Positions 1 through 8,575 of a DNA stretch of 64,000 nucleotides are shown in pieces; position 1 is the first letter of the stretch, and each line of letters begins with the position of its first letter. Below the pieces are notes generated by a model. It searched no databases, was not told the DNA's origin, and was given only the letters and a program-made list of their open reading frames with translations. The translations under genes were made by a program, and so were the position numbers. The DNA is taken from the NCBI GenBank assembly GCA_025362495.1, contig JANYGI010000220.1, positions 30,285-94,284 on the forward strand. The letters are read 5' to 3'. The DNA is from Byssovorax sp. GTDB lineage: Bacteria; Myxococcota_A; Polyangia; Polyangiales; Polyangiaceae.

Positions 1-780
1 GCGCTCACGACGCGGTTCGAAGAGGTGCAAGGCGACAACCTCCGCAAGGCCGAGTGGCTCGACAACCTCGAGAAGGAGAACGAGTGGTTTCGCCAGGAGC
101 TCGAGAAGCGCCCGCGGGTGACGCGCCGCACCTACAAGATCCTCACGCTCGGCATCAGCGGCACGGGCAAGACGGCGCTCACCCTCAAGTGGGCCAATCC
201 GCTCACCGATCTCGGCGCGCTCGCGGGCACCAAGATCGATCGCTATCAACGCACGGTGAGCCTCGTCACCGGCAAAGAGGCGATGACCGAGCACGTGTTC
301 GAGATCGGGGACTGGGGAGGCGAGTACATCGTGGACGCGCACCAGGAGCTGGTGATGGACGAGGTACATGGCCTGCTCCTCGTGGTCGATCTCGCGGGCC
401 GCGACGCCACCAGGGTCGAGCCGGAGCGGATCCAGCAGCAGCTCCGCGATTTCCAGGCAGAAGTGCTCAAGTTCTTCTTCGGGCCACGCACGGTGGCGTC
501 GTGCAAGACGGTCGTCCTGTTCATCAACAAGTCAGATGTCCTGTCGGGGACGCCGGCAGAGGTCGAGCGCGAGGCGAGGAGCCTTTACAAGCAGCTCATC
601 GACGATCTGGAGAAGCACGACGCGCAGCTCAACGTTCATGTCCTCGTCGGATCGGCGACGTCGGGGCACTCGATACATCATCTGTTCTCTCACTTCGTCG
701 AGCGGATCCTCCCGAGCACCGCGTACGACGCGCAGCTCCTCCAGCGCATGCGCGCCGACTCCGCCGCCGGGCCGAGGTGA
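1..780 (+). CDS. Ras/Arf-like small GTPase, 5' end outside window
   Basis: Reading is open from base 1, so the gene probably begins upstream; an in-frame GTG at 25 is the first possible start inside the window. Counting from that GTG, a charged, coiled-coil-like stretch covers about residues 5-35. The P-loop GISGTGKT is at 43-50, a DWGGE segment in the G3 position at 96, and NKSD (G4, guanine specificity) at 168-171. It should bind and hydrolyse GTP as a cytoplasmic switch. The next gene starts 6 nt after its stop and a Ser/Thr kinase follows, so the three probably form one operon. It is related to Ras/Arf/MglA-type GTPases in general; it is not recognisably MglA itself. Confidence 0.8.
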   Translation, partial: ALTTRFEEVQGDNLRKAEWLDNLEKENEWFRQELEKRPRVTRRTYKILTLGISGTGKTALTLKWANPLTDLGALAGTKIDRYQRTVSLVTGKEAMTEHVFEIGDWGGEYIVDAHQELVMDEVHGLLLVVDLAGRDATRVEPERIQQQLRDFQAEVLKFFFGPRTVASCKTVVLFINKSDVLSGTPAEVEREARSLYKQLIDDLEKHDAQLNVHVLVGSATSGHSIHHLFSHFVERILPSTAYDAQLLQRMRADSAAGPR

Positions 781-786
781 GCGCCG

Positions 787-2208
787 ATGTCGTCGTCTCG
801 CGAGCTGCGCCCGAGCTACGTCGTCCCGCGCTACCGCGCCGCGGGCGACGCCGTCTGGTATCATGTCCTTCACGGTAATGTGCCGGGCTACCAGATCGAT
901 TTCATGTACTGCCCCGAGGTGCCGCACGGGGCCTTCACGCAGAATCACTTCGGCCACCTCGCGCGGCTGATGAAGTACATCGAGCCTCGCGAGGGCGCGG
1001 CGTACGCCTTCGCCCTGGGCAACCTCTCGCGCGACGACGTGCAGCACGAGCCCGGCCACGGCGGCATCGCGCTCATCTTCGGTCTGCGCGTGCACGGCGT
1101 GCTCGATCACGCCGGGCGATCGATGCCGCCCTACGCCCACGCGATCCTCGCCGTCGATCGGGCCCTCGACCACTCAGCGCTCCGCGACGCGGCCGTGGCG
1201 CTCCATCGGCGGCTGTCGCCGGGAGGGCGCGAGTCGCACGACGACACCAGCGATCGGCTCTATCGCCGCTACGCGCGGGCTGTCCGTCATCACCCCGGGA
1301 CGGTGGAGAGGCTGTTGCGGCGGCATGTCGAGGGCTTCGCCGAGCTCCCGCGGCCCCTGCCGAGCCGCCTCGGGTGGAGCTTCTTCGCCGAGGAGCCCGC
1401 GCTGTCGCGCCGCATCACGATAACCCACCCCGACGACGAGCCCTTCGAGCGGCTGGCCCACACGATAGCCCGGCTCGGGGCGATGCTCTATCGATCGAAC
1501 ATCAAGTGGACGACGATCTCCAGCGGTCGCGAGTTCGACATCCCCGGCGGAGTCTCGGTGCGCCTCGTCCCCGAGAGCGAGGCTGTCCCGGATCCCGGAG
1601 GCCTGGTGGTGTCTATCGACGAGATCCCGGAGGACGAAGCGACGATGGCGCAAGCGCTGTTCGGCGCGGTGCCGAAGGTGCCAGTCGCGGTGCCGGCGCG
1701 CGTGGGCTGGCGCGAGCGCGATGCCGCCGAGAAGGCCGCCGGCGCGACGGAGGAGAAGCGACCGGGGCCGCGCGCGCGGCAGATCTGCGCGACCGTCCCG
1801 TTCGATCCAGCGATGCTCGCCGAGAGCGCGACCCGGAGTCGAGCGCCGCGCGATCCCTCGACGCGAGCGCGGCTCCGGGTCGGGCTCGTCGCCGCGGGCG
1901 CGGGGCTCTGCGCGATCGCGGCGATCGTGGCCACGACCCCCGTGCCGCCGGCGACGGTCGCGAGCAGCGGTGAGCCCGGGCCGTCCTCGCCCGCGCCGAA
2001 AGCCACGCCCGCGCCGCCGTCCGGCGACGCCGGCGCCCGGGTGGCCGCGGGAAGACTCGATATCACCGCGACGCCGCCGGAGAAGCCTCCGCGCGTGAAC
2101 CGGAGGTCGCTCGACAGGCCAGCTCCCCCGCCACCGCCGACCGCGGCTCCGCACTCCACCACCTCCGACGACGCCCCCGCCGCCATCGGCGGCAAACCCC
2201 GGTTCTGA
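787..2208 (+). CDS. Single-pass membrane protein of unknown family in GTPase-kinase operon
   Basis: A 473-residue protein I do not recognise. The first 330 or so residues look globular, with many aromatic and His residues. One hydrophobic helix lies near 364-384, followed by a Pro/Ala-rich, low-complexity tail to the end. The layout suggests a cytoplasmic N-terminal domain, one membrane span and a disordered periplasmic tail. It sits 6 nt after the GTPase stop and 18 nt before the kinase start, so co-transcription is very likely. It could be the GTPase effector, a kinase substrate or a receptor-like partner; the sequence does not decide between these. Confidence 0.75.
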   Translation: MSSSRELRPSYVVPRYRAAGDAVWYHVLHGNVPGYQIDFMYCPEVPHGAFTQNHFGHLARLMKYIEPREGAAYAFALGNLSRDDVQHEPGHGGIALIFGLRVHGVLDHAGRSMPPYAHAILAVDRALDHSALRDAAVALHRRLSPGGRESHDDTSDRLYRRYARAVRHHPGTVERLLRRHVEGFAELPRPLPSRLGWSFFAEEPALSRRITITHPDDEPFERLAHTIARLGAMLYRSNIKWTTISSGREFDIPGGVSVRLVPESEAVPDPGGLVVSIDEIPEDEATMAQALFGAVPKVPVAVPARVGWRERDAAEKAAGATEEKRPGPRARQICATVPFDPAMLAESATRSRAPRDPSTRARLRVGLVAAGAGLCAIAAIVATTPVPPATVASSGEPGPSSPAPKATPAPPSGDAGARVAAGRLDITATPPEKPPRVNRRSLDRPAPPPPPTAAPHSTTSDDAPAAIGGKPRF

Positions 2209-2226
2209 CCCTGGACTGGAACGCCG

Positions 2227-3102
2227 ATGAACTGCGCACCCACCGATCTCGACGCGGCCCTCGGCGAGCGATTCGCCTGCTTCAAGCTCCTCGGGAAGGG
2301 CGGCGACGGCGCCGTCTTCGCGGCGTGGGACCGCGTGCGCAAGGCCGATATCGCCCTGAAGGTCATGCGCGATCTCGGTGAGGCCGGGCTGCCCGAGCGC
2401 TTCGAGCGGGAGTACCAGATCCTCGCGGCCACGCGCGACGATCACCTCGTCGCCGTGCACGATCACGGGCAGATCATCGTCCTTGGCGAGTCCGGCCCCA
2501 CCCGCCATTTCTGGTACACGATGGAGCGCTGCGACTCGAGCCTGCGGACCTCGTTCCAGCCCATGACGCTGGCCGGGAGGCTCGCTGTCGTCCTCCAGCT
2601 CCTCGACGGCCTCGCCTTGCTCCACGCGAAGATGATCGCCCACCGCGACATCAAGCCCGACAACCTGTTCCTCGTGACCACCCGGCAGGGGCCCCGGATC
2701 AAGATTGGCGACTTCGGGATTGCCACCGTCGCCCGGCTGGCGCCGAACGCCGCCTTTGGCCACCTCAGCGGGAGCCCACCCTACCTCGCGCCGGAGCGAT
2801 GGAGCGAGGACGAGGACGCCGATTGGCGCCCGAGCGACCAGTACGCCGCCGGCGTGACGCTGTACGAAATCCTCAGTCGGGGGAGCCTCCCGCTCGACTT
2901 CAGCGGCGGTTACCGGCGCGGCCACCAGCGGAGCGGCATAAGGCCTCTCCAGATCCCCGAGCTCGGCGGTCGCCGCCTGATCTCGGTCGATCGGGTGGTC
3001 GCGCGGATGCTCGGCAAGAAGCCTGACGCGCGCTTCGCCAGCGTGGCCGACTGCAAGCGCGAGCTCACCGCGGCGCTGGCCAACGAGGGCGCCTCGGCCT
3101 GA
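2227..3102 (+). CDS. Hanks-type Ser/Thr protein kinase, soluble
   Basis: A 291-residue kinase domain with almost nothing else attached. The glycine loop is at 23-28, the ATP-binding Lys in ALKVM at 45, the likely alpha-C Glu at 62, the catalytic loop HRDIKPDN at 139-146, DFG at 162-164 and APE at 188-190. All catalytic residues are present, so it should be active. There is no membrane helix or sensor domain, so input probably comes from a partner. The GTPase and membrane protein encoded directly upstream in the same apparent operon are the obvious candidates. Confidence 0.93.
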   Translation: MNCAPTDLDAALGERFACFKLLGKGGDGAVFAAWDRVRKADIALKVMRDLGEAGLPERFEREYQILAATRDDHLVAVHDHGQIIVLGESGPTRHFWYTMERCDSSLRTSFQPMTLAGRLAVVLQLLDGLALLHAKMIAHRDIKPDNLFLVTTRQGPRIKIGDFGIATVARLAPNAAFGHLSGSPPYLAPERWSEDEDADWRPSDQYAAGVTLYEILSRGSLPLDFSGGYRRGHQRSGIRPLQIPELGGRRLISVDRVVARMLGKKPDARFASVADCKRELTAALANEGASA

Positions 3103-3147
3103 CGGGCCCGCGCCGAGGACGCGAGCCACGCTCCGTTACCTACCATC

Positions 3148-4002
3148 TCACAGGCAAACGTCGTTCTTGCAGGTGCCCGATTTGCAGTCGAGGTTCTCCT
3201 TGCACGGCACCCCGGCGTTGCACCCGGCCGCGCAGATCCCGCCGCAGTCGACGCCAGCCTCGTCCTGGTTCTTGACGCTGTCCTCGCAGGCGCAGAGGTT
3301 GGCCACGCCGCAGCCGCCGAGCTGCATGCACGAGTCGCCGTGCTGCTTGCCGAGGATCACCGGCGCGCACATCCCGCTGGGGACGCCGGTGAAGCCCACG
3401 GCGCAGGCGTCACATTTCTTGTCACACGCCGTGGTGCAGCACACCCCGTCGACGCAGTGGCCGCTCTGGCAGCCCGAGGGATCACCGCTGCACGCTTCAC
3501 CATCGCAGTGCGGGCACTCCGGGCCGCCGCAGTCGATGTCGGTCTCGTTGCCGTTCCTGACGCCGTCGTCGCAGGTCGCGCAGTGGCCGAGTCCATCGCA
3601 GACACCGTTGATGCACCCGGTGCCGGCCGGCGCGTTCGGAGGGGTGGAGTCGTCGCAGTCCTCTATCGTGCATGGATTGCCGTCGTCCTCGGGCGCGTCA
3701 CCGGGCTCGGCCACCAGGATGACGTTGCCCGAGCCGTCGCACTGCCGGCGCGAGCAGTCGTGGGCGATCTGGGCGAGGCGCTTGCCAGGAGGGGCGTTGA
3801 TCGTCTCGCACGTCGCCCCGGGGCAGGTCACCGTGCGACACTCCGTCTCGACGACGCAGCCGAGAGCGGAGGCGCAGTTGCCCGCCGGATCGTCGAATAC
3901 GCCGGAGTAGTCGATCGGCGCGAACACACACGCTGCGGGGACGGCGCCGACGACCACGACGACGAAGGCGGCGACGATCCTGCGAGCTCCAATCATGACC
4001 AT
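3148..4002 (-). CDS. Secreted cysteine-rich protein, probable lipoprotein
   Basis: A 284-residue protein starting with a hydrophobic signal sequence that ends in VPAAC, a loose lipobox. The rest is packed with cysteines and contains repeated segments of the type N-G/Q-x-E-x-x-x-DCGG-x-C, seen twice, plus CxxG-x-C blocks. Such Cys-rich, disulfide-stabilised, EGF-like proteins are common on the myxobacterial surface; their function is usually unknown. An alternative start (MIGARR) lies three codons downstream. It converges with the kinase operon (45 nt apart) and follows the PEGA protein gene on the same strand by 24 nt, so those two may be co-transcribed. Confidence 0.85.
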   Translation of the reverse strand: MVMIGARRIVAAFVVVVVGAVPAACVFAPIDYSGVFDDPAGNCASALGCVVETECRTVTCPGATCETINAPPGKRLAQIAHDCSRRQCDGSGNVILVAEPGDAPEDDGNPCTIEDCDDSTPPNAPAGTGCINGVCDGLGHCATCDDGVRNGNETDIDCGGPECPHCDGEACSGDPSGCQSGHCVDGVCCTTACDKKCDACAVGFTGVPSGMCAPVILGKQHGDSCMQLGGCGVANLCACEDSVKNQDEAGVDCGGICAAGCNAGVPCKENLDCKSGTCKNDVCL

Positions 4003-4026
4003 GAGACCCCCTGAAAAGCTCTGTTG

Positions 4027-5040
4027 CTAGAAGTCGCCCTGGAGCATCGCCGCGGCGCCCGTCGGGCCCACGACGAGGCCGCCCTTCACGCGAGGTGGAC
4101 TGGCGTGTCGGGTCTGGAGCGCGTAAACGAGGGTGCCGCCGCCCACGACGCCGGCAGCGACGAAGCTCCAGAGCGCGACGCTCTTGAACCTCGCCTCGGC
4201 CCTGGCGTCGGGCCCGGTCGCCGGCTCGTGGCTCACCCGCGCAGCATGTCCTCGGGCGGTGAACAGCGCGAGAGACGTCACCCCGAGGCCCAGCGAAGCG
4301 ACAGTGACGCCGCCGCCGGCGATCAGGATGGCCTGGCGCGCGCGAAGAGGCTTCTCCGGCGCGGTCGCGGCCACCGGCCGGAGAGGCCCTGTCGGCGGCG
4401 CGACAGCGACCTTCTGGACCGGCGCTGTGAGCTCGCAGCGGAGCAGGATCTCCTTCGATTGCCCGGCGGCGACGTCGACCTGCTCCACCGCGGAGCACGA
4501 TCCGACGCGGCCCTCGATCACGTGCTTGCCCGGATCGACATACAGCTCTTCGCGGACAGGGGCGGGCCCGATCGCGGCCCCGTCGAGGAGGAGATTGGCC
4601 CCCTGCGGCGCCGTCGAGATCGTCAACGTCGCCACCCGGGCGCGCGCTTGCTCCAGCCATGCATGCACCCGCTTCATCTCCTCGGGCGGGACGTCCTTCG
4701 CGTCGCGCAGGAAGAGGGCGAGGTGCGACGCGGCTTCGCGGTTCTTGCCCAGCTCGAGCTCGACCTCACCGAGGCTCCCGGCCACCTGCCAGTGCGGCCT
4801 TTGCCGCCACGCGGCGAGATAGGCCTCGTAGGCCCGTTGCCACTGGTGGGACTTCATCGCCGCGTTGCCCTCCTGATAGCGTCGTCGCGCCTCGGCCGCG
4901 CTGCGGGCGTCGTCACCGCCGTCGGCGACCGTGGGAGCGGGGCTCGGCGCCGCGGGTGGCTGCGCCGCGACGCGCCCCGACGCGGTGATACCGCCCAGAC
5001 CGATTCCGACGCTGATCACGACAGGACTCCACGATCTCAT
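4027..5040 (-). CDS. PEGA-domain membrane protein with TPR-like N-terminal half
   Basis: The start at 5040 (MRSWSP) was chosen over an upstream in-frame ATG because a GGGGGA ribosome site lies just before it and it gives an N-terminal signal sequence ending near VAAQ at 27. The protein has 337 residues: a helical TPR-like region at about 45-135, a PEGA-like beta domain at 138-203, then hydrophobic helices near 233-258 and 286-308. This architecture is frequent in myxobacteria and is usually envelope-associated, next to kinases. A transmembrane Ser/Thr kinase is encoded just upstream on the same strand. The substrate or partner is unknown. Confidence 0.85.
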   Translation of the reverse strand: MRSWSPVVISVGIGLGGITASGRVAAQPPAAPSPAPTVADGGDDARSAAEARRRYQEGNAAMKSHQWQRAYEAYLAAWRQRPHWQVAGSLGEVELELGKNREAASHLALFLRDAKDVPPEEMKRVHAWLEQARARVATLTISTAPQGANLLLDGAAIGPAPVREELYVDPGKHVIEGRVGSCSAVEQVDVAAGQSKEILLRCELTAPVQKVAVAPPTGPLRPVAATAPEKPLRARQAILIAGGGVTVASLGLGVTSLALFTARGHAARVSHEPATGPDARAEARFKSVALWSFVAAGVVGGGTLVYALQTRHASPPRVKGGLVVGPTGAAAMLQGDF

Positions 5041-5239
5041 TGATCCCCCCGGACATTGACCTTCGCGACGGCGCGTCGGGAGCGGGCTAATCGCATGATT
5101 TCCAGGTTCGTCAAGCGCGACGCAGGGTTCTTCTGGTTCGATTCTACGATTGCCGGCGGCGGTGATCGCCCGCGATGGACGGGCGATGTCCGGGTCAGAG
5201 AGAGGCAATCAGGGGCCGCATTGCGCCTCCCGATCGAGC

Positions 5240-6916
5240 TCACGGTTTCGAGGGAGCCGAGGAGTCGCACCCGGCCTTGACGAATCGACCGCACTTCGGC
5301 AGCAGCCTCGGCGCGGCCGCGCGGGGGCGCGGGCGCGGGGCGCTCTCCACGTTGGCCACCGTCGAAGGGGAAGCCGGGAGCGAGCCGGCGTCCGGCGTCA
5401 TCGCCAGAGGAGCCATCATCACCTCCTCGACCTCCGCGGCCGGCGCGATGACGTGCTCACTTTCGGGTGCCGCCTGGACGACGGCGTCGGGCGCGACCAC
5501 CGCCCGCGTGGGGGGACGGTGGCTCAAGGCCAGGAACGCGACCACCGCCGCGACCGCGAAGCCGACGACGGCTCTCGCGACCATGATATCGCCCCACTTC
5601 GAGGGTGGAGTATCCGCGAGAGGTGGAGTCACCGGCGCCTCCCGCGGCTCCAGCGGCAGAGGGGATGGCAGCGGGAGCGGCGGTGGCAGCGCGGGGAGCG
5701 GCGGCGGCACGGCCGCGGCGATGGCCGCCGGGAGCGGCAGCGTCGGCGCGGCGCGGCCGACTCCACCTCTGGCCTCGGCCGGTCCGGCGGCAGCGGGTAG
5801 GGAGGAGAACATCCTCACGGTGGGATCGTACGGTAACGACGCGGGCATCTCCGCGACCAGGACCGGACGCGGCGAGGCGAACATGGCCAGAGACTCGACC
5901 TCCAGCTTCTGGGTCTCGGCGTCCGACTCCGACTCTTGCATCGAAGGCGAGGACGAGGGCGGCGCCCCCGAGCGAGGGCGCGAGGACGGCGGGGCGGTGA
6001 TCGTGGGGGACACTCCCCAGAGGGCCGTCAGGGTGGGTGTCGCGGATCGGGCGCCGCCCTCCGCGAACGCTTCGAGGCCCGACGCCACGTCGGCGATTGG
6101 CCAGGTCCGCTGCTCGCGATCCCGGGTGAGGCAGCCGGCGATGAGGCGCTCGAGCCCCGGGTCGATGCCCCGCACTCGCCGCGAAACCAGGGGGATCTCG
6201 CCGTCGAGGATGCTGCTCACCACCTCCCTCGCCTCGCCCAGAAAAGGCCTCTCGCCGGTGAGCATCTCGAAGAGCAGCACGCCCAGCGACCAGATGTCGG
6301 CCCGAGCGTCGATGTCCCGCGCGCCGCTGGCCTGTTCGGGGCTCATGTACGAGGGAGAGCCGATGGCGCCGCCCATCATCGTCTGGAGTCCGTCCGCGGC
6401 GAGCAGGTTCTTGCTGACGCCGAAGTCGAGCACCTTGACGACGCGGGCCTCTTCACCAGGCTGGTTGTGGAGGAAGATGTTGGCGGGCTTGAGGTCGCGA
6501 TGGACGATGCCCTTGTCGTGCGCCGCGCTGAGGGCGCGGGCGACGTCCCGACCGATCACCGCGGCCTCGCGCTGGTTCAACCGGCGCTTGCGGGCGAGCA
6601 GATCGGCGAGGGTCTCGCCCGACAGGAGCTCCATGACGAGGAACGGATCGCCGCTGTCGGTCTGACCGACGTCGTGGATCTGGATCACGTTCTTGTGCTG
6701 GATGGAGCAGCAGGCCTGGGCCTCGCGGAGGAGCCGGAGCCGGAGCTCGGGCCCCGGTCCCAGGATCAGCTTGAGCGCGACCTGCCCGGACGTGAGCTCG
6801 TTTCGAGCGGACCACACGACGCCCATCGCTCCTTCGCCAAGGAGCCTCTGAAGGCGATATTTCCCCGCCACCAGCGTGCCTTGGGCCAACGAGGCCGTGA
6901 CGTGTGAGCTGGACAT
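5240..6916 (-). CDS. Transmembrane Hanks-type Ser/Thr protein kinase
   Basis: The start at 6916 is supported by an AGGAGG about 10 nt upstream; a longer in-frame reading to 7009 lacks this support. The protein has 558 residues. The kinase domain occupies about 20-285: glycine loop GEGAMG, Lys49, HRDLKPAN at 139-146, DFG at 164-166 and SPE shortly after 190. A long Pro/Ala-rich juxtamembrane segment follows, then one membrane helix around 445-466 and a tail of about 90 residues containing two cysteines. This is the usual PknB-like topology without PASTA repeats, so the ligand is not predictable. All catalytic residues are intact. Confidence 0.93.
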   Translation of the reverse strand: MSSSHVTASLAQGTLVAGKYRLQRLLGEGAMGVVWSARNELTSGQVALKLILGPGPELRLRLLREAQACCSIQHKNVIQIHDVGQTDSGDPFLVMELLSGETLADLLARKRRLNQREAAVIGRDVARALSAAHDKGIVHRDLKPANIFLHNQPGEEARVVKVLDFGVSKNLLAADGLQTMMGGAIGSPSYMSPEQASGARDIDARADIWSLGVLLFEMLTGERPFLGEAREVVSSILDGEIPLVSRRVRGIDPGLERLIAGCLTRDREQRTWPIADVASGLEAFAEGGARSATPTLTALWGVSPTITAPPSSRPRSGAPPSSSPSMQESESDAETQKLEVESLAMFASPRPVLVAEMPASLPYDPTVRMFSSLPAAAGPAEARGGVGRAAPTLPLPAAIAAAVPPPLPALPPPLPLPSPLPLEPREAPVTPPLADTPPSKWGDIMVARAVVGFAVAAVVAFLALSHRPPTRAVVAPDAVVQAAPESEHVIAPAAEVEEVMMAPLAMTPDAGSLPASPSTVANVESAPRPRPRAAAPRLLPKCGRFVKAGCDSSAPSKP

Positions 6917-7066
6917 GATCGGCCCGCCTCCTTCACAACAGTCGACGAAGAGGGCAAGACTCTGCCAGTCGTCGGGCGAAAGAACAGGCGGCACGCGCGG
7001 AATCGGCAATCCGGGGATCCCTGGATCCCTCGAAGCGCGCAGCTCGCGACGGAACGGTGATGGGCT

Positions 7067-7093
7067 CGACGCCGCGCCAGCCGCGCGGCGTCG
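7067..7093 (-). terminator. Hairpin, probable terminator of beta-helix gene
   Basis: Ten-base perfect arms CGACGCCGCG and CGCGGCGTCG flank a 7-base loop. It lies 18 bases past the stop of the minus-strand beta-helix lipoprotein gene and upstream of the kinase gene. There is no long T-run, so termination efficiency is uncertain. Confidence 0.5.
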
Positions 7094-7110
7094 CTGACGG
7101 ATCTACGGGT

Positions 7111-8514
7111 TCAGGGCGAGTAAGCGCCGTACGCCGCGGCCGCGGGGTTACCCGGGTGGAAATCCGTCATCGGATTCACGAGCTGCGGATCACCGAGGGT
7201 CTCGGTCGCCACGCAGTTGCCCTTCGTCCCGCTCGGTGCCACACCGTGGACGAAGTTGTCGCCGAAGCCGAAGCCGAGCGATTTACCGTCGTAACAGTCG
7301 TTGATCAGCGCGTTGCCGACATCGAACAGGTTGGCGGTGATCGCGGTCCCGGCGGCGCCGCCCACGTCGTCGATGTTGATCTCGGATCGCCCCGCTGCCG
7401 TCGAGCCTGCGCCGTTGGCGACGAACGTGTTCTTCGTGATCACGATGTTGCTCTCGGAGCCGCCGGCGAAGCGGATCCCCGAATAGAAGTTATGATCGAC
7501 GATGTTGTGCTGGATCGTGACGTTCGAGATCGGCCCGGTGCCCGAGCCGTTGATGACGATTCCATCCTCGTAGTCGGCGTGGCCGTTCTCGGTGATGCGA
7601 TTGCGCTCGATCAGGATCTTGTCGAGCGTCCCGTACTGACCACCTTGCGTGTACATCTGGATCCCGCGCGAGGAGTTCTGTCGGATGACGTTGTTGCGGA
7701 AGGTAAGGTTCTTCCCGCCGGCGAGGTAGACGCCGTGATCGAGGTGGCCGCCCCCGCCGCAGTGGCCGAATTTCTCGATCAAGCACTCCTCGACGACGAG
7801 GTTGTCGGTGCCGTTGGTCTCGATGTGTCCGCCCTTGAGGCCCGTGGCGCAGTCGCCGGTGAACGTCACGTGATCGACAGCGATGTTCTTCCCGGTGCCC
7901 AGGGTCAGGGTGTTGAAGGACTTGCTCTCCGAGTACCCGGTGAGATCGAAGGTGAGGTTCTCGATCACGAGGTCGCCGATGCCGTCGTCGACCGCGGCGC
8001 GCCCGTGGATGACGACGCCCTTGCGGCTCTGCCCGATGAAATACCGGCGCGCCCCGCCGGGGACGCCGCCCTTGGTCATGAACATCAGCGTGCCACTCTG
8101 GGCGTAGACGCCGTCGTGGATGAAGTAACACGTGCTCGGCGCGTCGCCGACATAGGCATCCTCGCCGCGCGAGGCAGAGGCGAGCTTGGCCGCGGTGTCG
8201 ATATCCACCTTCGGGATCCCTGCGGGGCAGGCGCCCGGGGCGTCGGTCCACTCGCCGATGGCGCCGCCGGGATCGACGCTGCCGCCGGCCCCGGTTCCCG
8301 TCGAGCTCGTCGTCATCGATCCCGATCCCGTCGTGGCGCCCGTCGAGGCGGCGACGCCGCCCGTGCCGGGAGAAGATCCACCGGCGCTGCTCGAGCTGGC
8401 GGAGCCGCCGCCGGCGCCCGAGGTGGTCGTCGTGCCGCCCCCCCCGCACCCGAGGGCTCCCGCGACTGCGACACTGAAGGCGACTACAAATGAAGGTCTG
8501 GTAAAGCTACGCAT
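7111..8514 (-). CDS. Right-handed beta-helix lipoprotein
   Basis: The start at 8514 (MRSFTRP) is preferred over 8550 because it places a signal peptide at the N terminus, ending in ALGC as a probable lipid-attachment site. After a Gly/Ser/Thr-rich linker to about residue 75, the rest is a repetitive beta-rich domain with many N-N-x-I/V-x and HNxV-type turns (pectate-lyase/NosD-like parallel beta-helix). It probably binds or cleaves polysaccharide at the cell surface, but no catalytic set can be assigned by eye. It is flanked by a kinase gene and a lipoprotein operon on the same strand. Confidence 0.85.
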   Translation of the reverse strand: MRSFTRPSFVVAFSVAVAGALGCGGGGTTTTSGAGGGSASSSSAGGSSPGTGGVAASTGATTGSGSMTTSSTGTGAGGSVDPGGAIGEWTDAPGACPAGIPKVDIDTAAKLASASRGEDAYVGDAPSTCYFIHDGVYAQSGTLMFMTKGGVPGGARRYFIGQSRKGVVIHGRAAVDDGIGDLVIENLTFDLTGYSESKSFNTLTLGTGKNIAVDHVTFTGDCATGLKGGHIETNGTDNLVVEECLIEKFGHCGGGGHLDHGVYLAGGKNLTFRNNVIRQNSSRGIQMYTQGGQYGTLDKILIERNRITENGHADYEDGIVINGSGTGPISNVTIQHNIVDHNFYSGIRFAGGSESNIVITKNTFVANGAGSTAAGRSEINIDDVGGAAGTAITANLFDVGNALINDCYDGKSLGFGFGDNFVHGVAPSGTKGNCVATETLGDPQLVNPMTDFHPGNPAAAAYGAYSP

Positions 8515-8575
8515 CCCCGAGGGGTAGCGGGAATGCCGTCGCCCTGTCAACCGGCGTTCGCCCGCGCCGCGCGCG

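Noticed and set aside
5175..6665. Plus-strand reading opposite the transmembrane kinase
   Set aside because: It is a shadow; the kinase motifs on the minus strand are complete.
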